Shown here piece by piece: positions 52,058 to 60,416 of a stretch of 64,000 nt of DNA (position 1 is its first letter; the number at the start of each line of letters is the position of its first letter). The translations under genes and the position numbers were made by a program. This DNA is from Poindextera sp965277425 (GTDB lineage: Bacteria; Pseudomonadota; Alphaproteobacteria; Caulobacterales; Caulobacteraceae). The stretch covers positions 744,001 through 808,000 of the forward strand of contig CBDICR010000005.1 of assembly GCA_965277425.1 (NCBI GenBank), in the 5' to 3' direction. The notes beneath the pieces were generated by a model, which saw nothing but the letters and a program-made list of their open reading frames with translations, had not been told where the DNA came from and did no database searches.

Positions 52058-52954
52058 TTACTGCGGCGTCTGGCGCGGTGGTCCCATCAACGGCGCCCAG
52101 GTCTTCACCGACTTCAACGCCGCAGAGGCGGCGGCCTGGTCGAAACCGGCGCGGATGGCGGCGAAGCGGAACTCGATGATGTCGCGGAAGCGCGGATCGG
52201 TGAAAATATAGAGGTCGCCGTCCCGGACCGCCTCGACGACCCGCGCGCCGACGATGTCGGGATCGATGCCGGCCTCGACCGCATCGGCGATCATGCCGCC
52301 GGCGGCGGTGAAGGCGTCGTCGCGGACTGGCTGCACGCCGCCGTAGCGATCCTGGCGCGTGCGGACGCTGTCGGCGATGCGGGTGCGCACGAAGCCGGGA
52401 CAGAGCACCGACAGGCCGATGTTCATGGGCGCGAGCTGCTGCGCCCAGCCCTCGCTCATCGCCACCACCGCATATTTGGTCGCCGAATAGGGCTCTGACC
52501 CCGCGCCGCTGATCAGACCGGCGATCGAGGCGGTGTTGACGATATGACCGCCTTCGCCATGGCTCTGGATCAACGGGGCGAAGGTCTCGACCCCATAGAC
52601 GACGCCCTTGAGGTTAACGTCGATGATCCAGTCCCAGTCACGCTCGGGCACCGTGCCGATCGGACCGCCCGTGGCGACCCCGGCATTGTTGCAGACGATG
52701 TGCACCTTGCCGAAAGCTGCGATCGCCTCCAGCGCCGCTTCGCGCACCGCCGCACGGTCGGCCACGTCGATGCGCACGGCGTGCGCCTTGATCTGCTCGG
52801 CCGCCAGCGTCTGCGCCGCCGCCCTGGCCGCGTCGGCGTCGATGTCGGCGACGACCACGTTCATCCCCTCGCGCCCGAAGGCGCGCGCCATGCCCAGCCC
52901 GATGCCGCTCGCCGCGCCGGTGATGAAGGCGGTCTTGCCCGTGAAATCCTGCAT
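52058..52954 (-). CDS. SDR family oxidoreductase
   Basis: A 298-aa classical SDR. FITGAASGIGLGMARAFGRE binds the cofactor, IVCNNAGVATGG is the NNAG motif, IVNTASIAGLIS has the Ser and YSATKYAVVAM the Tyr and Lys. The C-terminal about 50 residues (VEAVRDGDLYIFTDPRFRD) are longer than in most classical SDRs. Substrate unknown. ATG 52954 begins the Rossmann domain. Divergent from the DUF2007 gene. Confidence 0.88.
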   Translation of the reverse strand: MQDFTGKTAFITGAASGIGLGMARAFGREGMNVVVADIDADAARAAAQTLAAEQIKAHAVRIDVADRAAVREAALEAIAAFGKVHIVCNNAGVATGGPIGTVPERDWDWIIDVNLKGVVYGVETFAPLIQSHGEGGHIVNTASIAGLISGAGSEPYSATKYAVVAMSEGWAQQLAPMNIGLSVLCPGFVRTRIADSVRTRQDRYGGVQPVRDDAFTAAGGMIADAVEAGIDPDIVGARVVEAVRDGDLYIFTDPRFRDIIEFRFAAIRAGFDQAAASAALKSVKTWAPLMGPPRQTPQ

Positions 52955-53095
52955 GTCGTTCCCCGCTCCGGTTCGGGGCGCAGCATCGGCCCGAAGACGG
53001 CGCGCCACAACGACAATGCGATACAAGGCGCCGATCGATCCCGATTGGCCGGCGCGCGGGTTGCGCCGGGTCGTCCGATCGAACAGGGTCGCGCC

Positions 53096-53317
53096 ATGGT
53101 CGAGGTTCTCAACACGTCGGACGCCGTCCGCCTGTCCTTCTTGCGCGCGGTGTTGAAGGACGCAGGCATCGAGACCGCCGTATTCGACGCCGGCGCGGGC
53201 TCGTTGTGGGGCTCGGCGATCAATGCGCGCCTGATGGTCGAGGAGGATGACCTGAATCAGGCCAGGCGCGTGATCGCCGAGGCTGAACGCCAGCTCGACG
53301 ACCAGCCGGAAGCCTGA
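53096..53317 (+). CDS. DUF2007 (putative signal-transducing) protein
   Basis: A 73-aa protein: VEVLNTSDAVRLSFLRAVLK, DAGIETAVFDAGAG and INARLMVEEDDLNQARRVIA. This ferredoxin-like strand-helix pattern is the DUF2007 domain, which may bind small ligands. It stands 48 nt before the monooxygenase gene and could be cotranscribed with it. Confidence 0.85.
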   Translation: MVEVLNTSDAVRLSFLRAVLKDAGIETAVFDAGAGSLWGSAINARLMVEEDDLNQARRVIAEAERQLDDQPEA

Positions 53318-53364
53318 CAGGCTCTGACACGGTCTCACACCCGACGCTGGAAAGGTCTTATCGC

Positions 53365-54849
<1,485 letters not shown>

Positions 54850-54884
54850 ACCGCGCCCTGACGATGAGGGCGGGGACGGTGCGC

Positions 54885-56543
54885 CTACTCGGCGCCGGCG
54901 AGGCTCGCCAGCCGGGCCTGGAAGGCGTCGATGATCGGCTGGATAAAAGGGTTCTTGGCGGCGAAGGGACCCGCCTCGGGCTCCAGGTGGGTGAGCATGG
55001 TGGCGTTGGCCTCGAACACCAGAACCTCGCCTTGCGGGGTTAGCGCGAAGTCCAGCCCCGCATAGTCGAGGTCGAGGCGACGGCCGATGGCTTCCACCGC
55101 GGCCATGGCGCGTGGGCCGATGGCCGCGCGGGGCGCGCGCAGGAAGCCAAGCTCCTCCTCGATACGCGCGGCGTCGCCCACCATGTCGGTATTCTGGTGA
55201 TGCACCATCCAGTGGCGGCCGATGGCCAGGTGATAGGGGAAGGCCCGGCGATCGACGAAGATGACGCGATACTTGCGATAGAAGCCGTCGGCGGATCGGG
55301 TGTCGTGGAACCGGGTGACATAGGCCGCGAGGCCGGTCGGGACGCTCATCGCCTCCAGCCCCGCCGCATCCTCGGCCAGGACCAGGCCCGCGCCGCCGTG
55401 TGAGCCGACCGGGCGAACCAGCACGGGCGGCTCAAGGCCCATGTCCGCGATGGCGGCGGCCACGCCCCGGGCGGCGATTTCCTCGGCCGGCAAGCGCACG
55501 GTCCGGGGAACGATCACGTCATCGATTCCGGCCAGGGTCTCGCCGATCCGATGCCGAAAGGTGGCGCGGACGCGGGCGGGGTCGTTCAGCACAGGCCGAT
55601 CGCATCGCCGCAGGACCGCCTCGACCATCGCCTGCGAGGCCATGGCCGCGTCCGGATCGCCGATCGCGTTCAGCACCACGGCATGCGGCGGCAGGTCGGC
55701 GAGCTGCTCCAGCCGCGCGTGCTCCATGTACCAGACCGCGCGATCGAATCGCAGCGGCGGCATCAGGGCCTGATAGGCGATATTGCCTTGCGCCCGCGTG
55801 ACCAGGACCAGCGTGGTGAAGGCGCTGTTCGCCGCCGGCTGGCGAAACAGGCTCTGGCGCCCATAGGCCTGATCCAGGCTGCGCGCCGCGGCCTGGCCGT
55901 CGCCCCGCGCCTCCAAGACCCCGGCCAGGGTCTGGTGAGCCATGGCGATCAAGGTGTCGTCGGCGGTCCCGTTATCTTCGCCGGCCAGCACGGCCCGCGC
56001 ATGATGTTCGGCCGCATCCAGCATCCCGACAGCGAGGTAGAGGCTGCTCAAGCCCGCATGGGCGTCACGCGTCCGGCCCAACGCAAGGGCCGACTTGAAG
56101 CGCCGCTCAGCGTCATGCGGGCGATCCAGCGCCGCATAGGCCTCGCCCAGCGCCAGTTGGGCCTCGACGTTCGCGGGCTCGAGCGCCGCCGTCAGCTCCA
56201 GCGCTGTCAGGACGGGATCGCCGGCTTGCAAGGCGTCCACGACCGCTTGGCGCACGGCGACCGCGGCGCGCAGACCGGGCGCGATCGCCACCGCCTGTTC
56301 GGCGGGGACCACCGCCTCGGCGGCGCGGCCGGCTTTCAGCAGGGCGCGAGCCAGGTCGATGCGGGGTCGGGCGCTGTTGGGCGAGCGGGCGCAGGCGGCG
56401 CGCAAGGCGTCGATCGAGCCGCTGGCCCCCGTCTTACCGCTCAATCCGCCAGCCGATCGGGGCCGCGCGAAGCCTGGTGACGCCATCCCATCACTCATCG
56501 AACCATGTCGGGCCTGCAGCGCGACGGAAACCTTAGCCGTCAC
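54885..56543 (-). CDS. TPR-repeat protein with C-terminal ATP-grasp-like domain
   Basis: A 552-aa cytoplasmic protein. TPR-type helices occupy about 45-240 (LARALLKAGRAAEAVVPAEQ; LALGEAYAALDRPHDAERRF; HAGLSSLYLAVGMLDAAEHH). The rest (about 290-545) resembles an ATP-grasp ligase: PPVLVRPVGSHGGAGL for nucleotide binding, FYRKYRVIFVD, and LDYAGLDFALTPQGEVLVFE with the terminal acidic metal site plus an Asn (ANATML). Such ligases join a carboxylate to an amine or activate peptides. It is divergent from two tiny ORFs. Target unknown. GTG 56543 is uncertain; ATG 56498 is possible. Confidence 0.72.
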   Translation of the reverse strand: MTAKVSVALQARHGSMSDGMASPGFARPRSAGGLSGKTGASGSIDALRAACARSPNSARPRIDLARALLKAGRAAEAVVPAEQAVAIAPGLRAAVAVRQAVVDALQAGDPVLTALELTAALEPANVEAQLALGEAYAALDRPHDAERRFKSALALGRTRDAHAGLSSLYLAVGMLDAAEHHARAVLAGEDNGTADDTLIAMAHQTLAGVLEARGDGQAAARSLDQAYGRQSLFRQPAANSAFTTLVLVTRAQGNIAYQALMPPLRFDRAVWYMEHARLEQLADLPPHAVVLNAIGDPDAAMASQAMVEAVLRRCDRPVLNDPARVRATFRHRIGETLAGIDDVIVPRTVRLPAEEIAARGVAAAIADMGLEPPVLVRPVGSHGGAGLVLAEDAAGLEAMSVPTGLAAYVTRFHDTRSADGFYRKYRVIFVDRRAFPYHLAIGRHWMVHHQNTDMVGDAARIEEELGFLRAPRAAIGPRAMAAVEAIGRRLDLDYAGLDFALTPQGEVLVFEANATMLTHLEPEAGPFAAKNPFIQPIIDAFQARLASLAGAE

Positions 56544-56611
56544 GCGTGCAATGCCGCGGCAAAACCAGGATGCACCTTAGGGCGCATCGTCATTGTCGGG
56601 AATCCTAGACC

Positions 56612-56716
56612 ATGAAAGGTTTCCTCCGCGCCACCGCAGGTCTTGCGGCGACGGCCGCCGTCGTCTCCTTTGCTTGCGCCGCACAGGCCCGGGATCAGGC
56701 GCCGCCGCCGCCATGA
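56612..56716 (+). CDS. Tiny secreted peptide ORF (possibly the 5' half of a frameshifted gene)
   Basis: Thirty-four codons: a clear signal peptide (KGFLRATAGLAATAAVVSFA, cleavage after AQA) followed by only RDQAPPPP and TGA. That leaves almost no mature product, so it may be one gene with the next ORF, split by a shift in the CCGCCGCC run, or a real micro-peptide. GGGAAT lies upstream of the ATG. Divergent from the TPR/ATP-grasp gene. Confidence 0.5.
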   Translation: MKGFLRATAGLAATAAVVSFACAAQARDQAPPPP

Positions 56717-56859
56717 CCACGCCGCAGCGCCTCGACCGGATGGCCGCGGCTAGCCAACCGAACTTCGACAATCCCGATCCGGACCCGTCGCACGACGGGT
56801 CCGGTTTGGCCGGCGGTGGGCTGTTTGGCCGCGTCCGTCGATCGCCTTATCGTCGTTGA
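56713..56859 (+). CDS. Small 48-aa ORF overlapping the signal-peptide ORF
   Basis: Begins with ATGA overlapping the previous stop. It encodes TTPQRLDRMAAASQPNFDNP, an Asp/Pro stretch DPDPSHDGS, a Gly-rich SGLAGGGLFG and a basic RVRRSPYRR end. No known domain. Its codon third positions are GC-rich like real genes here. It could be the mature part of the protein whose signal peptide lies in the preceding frame. Confidence 0.45.
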   Translation: MTTPQRLDRMAAASQPNFDNPDPDPSHDGSGLAGGGLFGRVRRSPYRR

Positions 56860-56917
56860 GCCGGTCTACGCTCCCCTATAGGTTTGGCGCCGAGTCGGCG
56901 CGCGTGGGGGCGGGGCC

Positions 56918-59359
56918 ATGGGTGAGCGTAACGGTGGCAGTTGGGCGCGTCGGCGTGCGTTCGGGATCGTTTTGCCGGCCGCCATTCTGCTGACCGCCTG
57001 CGCTGGCGGCGGAGGCGGCGGTCCGTCGCCGGGGACGCCGAGCCCCACACCAGCCCCAACACCGACTCCGGCGCCAAGCCCCACGCCGATCCCGACCCCG
57101 ACGCCCACGCCCACTCCAGCGCCCACGCCCACGCCAACGCCCACGCCGGCTCCAACGCCGACCCCGACGCCCACTCCAACGCCAATTCCGACGCCGACGC
57201 CAACCCCAACGCCCGCGCCAACACCGACGCCTACACCCACCTATCCGACGGCCAGCACTCCGGAATTCTACAACCAGTATGGCCTGGGCCAGATCCACGC
57301 CGACGCGGCCTATGCCGATGGCGCCACCGGCAAAGGCGTCACTGTCGCGGTGATCGACACCGGGGTCGATCCGGCCAATGCGGAACTGACCACGCCATTG
57401 GACGACATCTCGCCCGCATCGACCGACGTCGTCGGCGCGCGCGACACCCCCGCCGGCGTCGCGCCGCACGCCACCTGGGTCGCCGACGTGATCGGCGCCG
57501 AGTACAACGGCTTCGGCACGGTCGGCGTCGCCTACCAGGCGACCATCCTGTCCATCCGGGCCGATTCGATCGGCAGCTGCACGAGCCAGACCGACAGCTG
57601 CTCTTTCGATCCCGAGGACCTGGCGACCGGGATCAGCTACGCCGTCGCCCATGGCGCGCGGGTGATCAACCTGTCGGTCGGCGGCCCTGGCGGGCTGGGA
57701 ACCGATTTCGAGACGGCCTTGCAGAACGCGGTCCAGGCCGGCGTCGTCGTGGCGATCGCGGCCGGCAACGATGGCGGGCACAACCCCGAATACCCGGCCA
57801 TGTATGCCGTCGATTCCCGCTATCTGGGTTCGGTTCTGGCCGTTGGCGCCACCACCTCGACGGGGGCCCTGGCAAGCTATTCCGACGCCGCGGGCACGGC
57901 GGCGGCCGGCTATCTGGTCGCGCCGGGCGATTCCATCCTGACCGATTGCGGCCTCCCGACCAACGGGGTCTCCACCTGCTACGAGGTTTCCGGCACTTCG
58001 TTCGCCGCGCCGCACGTCGCCGGCGCGCTCGCGCTTTTGCTGCAGGATTTTCCCAACCTCACCGGCGCCCAGGCGGTGAAGATCCTGGAGCAGACCGCCG
58101 ACAACACCGGCATCTACGCCGACAGCACCACCTACGGTTTCGGCCTGCTGGATCTGCAGACCGCCTTCCAGCCGATTGGAACGATGAGCATGCCGCAGGC
58201 GAGCGGCGGGATGACGACCGTGACGCCGCCGGCCGGCACGGTGATGGCGACCAGTTTCGGCGACGCCCTGCGACGGACAACCGCGCTGAACACCATCGGC
58301 TACGACAGCTATCACCGCATGTTCGTCGTCAACCTGGCGACCGGCTATCGCGTCGCGCCCGGGCGCAGCCTCCAGTCCGACATTCCGACCACCCCGCACG
58401 TCGCGCAGGTGGTCGTCGATCAGGGCGCGGCCAGGCTCAGCCTGACCACCGAGGCCGATCCGGACGACGGCCCGGACCTGCGCGGCCGCGACGATCTGCG
58501 CCAGGCCGATCAGAAGCGCGCCGACGTCAATCTTCAGGCCGATATGGGTCGGCTCAGCCTGCAGGCCTGGACGGGTCAGGGCGGCATGGCGCCGGCCGCC
58601 GGGCTGGGCGCGGGTGAAAACGCCTTCGCGGCGATCTCACAGCCCGATCACGCGGTGCGCGCCGCCTATCATCTGAGCGCATCGTGGTCGATCGCGGCCG
58701 AGACCGGCGGCGGCAGCCCCTACGCGCTCTACGGCCTCACCGATCTGGCGCCATCGCATTACGACATGGCCACGGCCAGATTCCAGCACGGCGCCTTCGC
58801 GGCCGAGCTTTCCACCGGCGCTCTGGTCGAACCTCAAGGCCCCCTGGGATCCTTCCTGCCGCGAGGCTCGGCCTTCGCCATGCCGGCGCAGACCGATTTC
58901 ACCACCGCCCGCATCGAGTGGGCGGCGAGCGACCTGTTGTGGCTGTCCGCCGAGGCGGGCCTTGGCCGCACCAACGCCCAGGGCCAGTTGCTCAACCTCG
59001 CCTCCAACGCCGTGTCCAGCCAGTGGAGCCTCATGGCGCGAACGGCCTGCGATGCGCTGCATCCCGGCTGCGTGCGCTTCGACGCCGATATCGCCCAGCC
59101 CACCCGGATCGAGAGCGGGAGCTTCAGCGCCACCCTGGCCGACATTCCGGCCCAATATGGCGACCAGGTCACATTCTCGACCCGGTCCTTCAGCGCCAGC
59201 CCCTCCGGCCGCGAGGTCGATCTGCGATTTGGCCTCGCCCGCGCCTGGGCTCGGGCCGGCGAACTCGACCTGCAGGCGATCGGCGCGCTCGACGAGAACA
59301 ACATCCACGGCGCCCCGCCCAATCTGGGCCTGCTGGCAAGCTGGCGCTCGCGGTTTTGA
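56918..59359 (+). CDS. Subtilase autotransporter-like lipoprotein
   Basis: An 813-aa exported serine protease. The N-terminus ends in a lipobox (LLTAC, Cys 28), then a Gly run and a Pro-Thr repeat linker (36-110). The S8 domain (about 118-430) has Asp 147 (VAVIDTGVD), His 184 in VAPHATWVADVIG (an altered form of the usual GHGTHVAG) and Ser 361 in SGTSFAAPHVAGAL. The C-terminal about 270 residues have alternating strands and end in SRF, as in an autotransporter barrel. So it probably acts at or beyond the outer membrane. A lipidated N-terminus with a barrel is unusual. Confidence 0.82.
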   Translation: MGERNGGSWARRRAFGIVLPAAILLTACAGGGGGGPSPGTPSPTPAPTPTPAPSPTPIPTPTPTPTPAPTPTPTPTPAPTPTPTPTPTPIPTPTPTPTPAPTPTPTPTYPTASTPEFYNQYGLGQIHADAAYADGATGKGVTVAVIDTGVDPANAELTTPLDDISPASTDVVGARDTPAGVAPHATWVADVIGAEYNGFGTVGVAYQATILSIRADSIGSCTSQTDSCSFDPEDLATGISYAVAHGARVINLSVGGPGGLGTDFETALQNAVQAGVVVAIAAGNDGGHNPEYPAMYAVDSRYLGSVLAVGATTSTGALASYSDAAGTAAAGYLVAPGDSILTDCGLPTNGVSTCYEVSGTSFAAPHVAGALALLLQDFPNLTGAQAVKILEQTADNTGIYADSTTYGFGLLDLQTAFQPIGTMSMPQASGGMTTVTPPAGTVMATSFGDALRRTTALNTIGYDSYHRMFVVNLATGYRVAPGRSLQSDIPTTPHVAQVVVDQGAARLSLTTEADPDDGPDLRGRDDLRQADQKRADVNLQADMGRLSLQAWTGQGGMAPAAGLGAGENAFAAISQPDHAVRAAYHLSASWSIAAETGGGSPYALYGLTDLAPSHYDMATARFQHGAFAAELSTGALVEPQGPLGSFLPRGSAFAMPAQTDFTTARIEWAASDLLWLSAEAGLGRTNAQGQLLNLASNAVSSQWSLMARTACDALHPGCVRFDADIAQPTRIESGSFSATLADIPAQYGDQVTFSTRSFSASPSGREVDLRFGLARAWARAGELDLQAIGALDENNIHGAPPNLGLLASWRSRF
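57023..57247 (+). repeat. Pro-Thr coding tandem repeat
   Basis: About 225 bp of near-periodic CCNACN units encoding (PT)n with PAP, PSP and PIP interruptions, the linker of the subtilase. Such tracts are prone to expansion and contraction by slippage, so linker length may vary between strains. Confidence 0.85.
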
Positions 59360-59387
59360 GCCCGCCCGCCGATTTGGCTACCGTCCC

Positions 59388-59603
59388 TTAGTGACCGGGG
59401 GCCGCGCCGCCGGTGGCGACGCCCAGTTCGTTCAGCAGCCCGACGATGAACACCAGCACCATCGCCGCCGACAGCAGCATCAGGAACTGCCACGGCACCA
59501 TTTGCGGTTTGGAATAGTCGCGCGGCCGGGCGCCCTTCCAGCCGCAGAAGACGGTCAGGACGACAAAGGCCAGCAGGAACGCAAGGGTGACGGGCAGGCT
59601 CAT
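59388..59603 (-). CDS. Small two-helix membrane protein
   Basis: A 71-aa protein: SLPVTLAFLLAFVVLTVFCG as the first helix, a short loop KGARPRDYSKPQMVPW, and FLMLLSAAMVLVFIVGLL as the second helix. No family recognised. ATG 59603 begins at the first helix. It lies 113 nt after kdpE on the same strand. Confidence 0.7.
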   Translation of the reverse strand: MSLPVTLAFLLAFVVLTVFCGWKGARPRDYSKPQMVPWQFLMLLSAAMVLVFIVGLLNELGVATGGAAPGH

Positions 59604-59716
59604 GGGTTCAGGTCGCGCGTTCCGGCGTATGTGGCGTCCGCCGATGCTGGCGCGACCGGGCGAGCTTGTAGCAGCGCCCACGCGCGCCTGACAACCGCCA
59701 CGGATCGGCGCGCAGA

Positions 59717-60409
59717 TTAGTCGGCCATGAAGCGGTAGCCGACGCCGGGCTCTGTCACCACGTAGCGCGGGCTGGCCGGGTCGGCTTCCAGCTTCTGGCG
59801 CAGATGGCCGACGAAGACGCGCAGATACTGCACATCCTCGACATTGGCCGGCCCCCAGACGGCGGTGAGCAGCTGGCGATGAGTCAGCACCTTGCCGCCG
59901 CCGGCCGCCAGACGCGCCAAAAGCTCGTATTCGCGCGGCGACAGCCGCACGGGCGCGCCGCCGCGGCTGACCAGGCGCTTGACCAGGTCGATCTCTATAT
60001 CGCCGGCGTGGATCAGCGCCGGCGCACCGGCGCGGTTGAGCGCATGGCGCATGGCCACGCGCAGACGGGCCAGCAGTTCCCCGACGTGGAACGGCTTTTC
60101 CACATAGTCGTCGGCGCCCAGGTCCAGCGCTTCGATCTTCTCCATCTCCATATCGCGCGCCGACAGGATGATGATCGGCCCTTCATAGAAGGCGCGCGCG
60201 CGGACCAGGGCCTGCTTGCCGTCCAGATCGGGCAGGCCGAGGTCCAGCACGACGGCGTCTGGCGGCCGGTTTGCGATCGAGGCCAGGCCCGCGGCCGCGG
60301 TCTCCGCGCGCACCGGTTCATAGCCGGCCGCCTCGAGAGCCGGGCCGAGGAAGCGGTGAATCTGCGGCTCGTCGTCTATGACCAGAATGCGGGGCTTTTG
60401 CGCGGACAT
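59717..60409 (-). CDS. kdpE: KdpE response regulator
   Basis: A 230-aa OmpR/PhoB-class regulator. The receiver has ILVIDDEPQIHRFL, phospho-Asp in VVLDLGLPDLDG (near residue 55), and the Lys in VEKPFHVGEL; the winged-helix domain (about 130-228) has LSPREYELLARLAAGGGKVL and YVVTEPGVGYRF. It activates kdp transcription when phosphorylated by KdpD. It starts 7 nt after the kdpD stop. Confidence 0.95.
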   Translation of the reverse strand: MSAQKPRILVIDDEPQIHRFLGPALEAAGYEPVRAETAAAGLASIANRPPDAVVLDLGLPDLDGKQALVRARAFYEGPIIILSARDMEMEKIEALDLGADDYVEKPFHVGELLARLRVAMRHALNRAGAPALIHAGDIEIDLVKRLVSRGGAPVRLSPREYELLARLAAGGGKVLTHRQLLTAVWGPANVEDVQYLRVFVGHLRQKLEADPASPRYVVTEPGVGYRFMAD

Positions 60410-60416
60410 CGGGGCT

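Noticed and set aside
57023..57247. CRISPR-like or satellite array
   Set aside because: It is an in-frame Pro-Thr coding repeat of the subtilase with no spacer structure.
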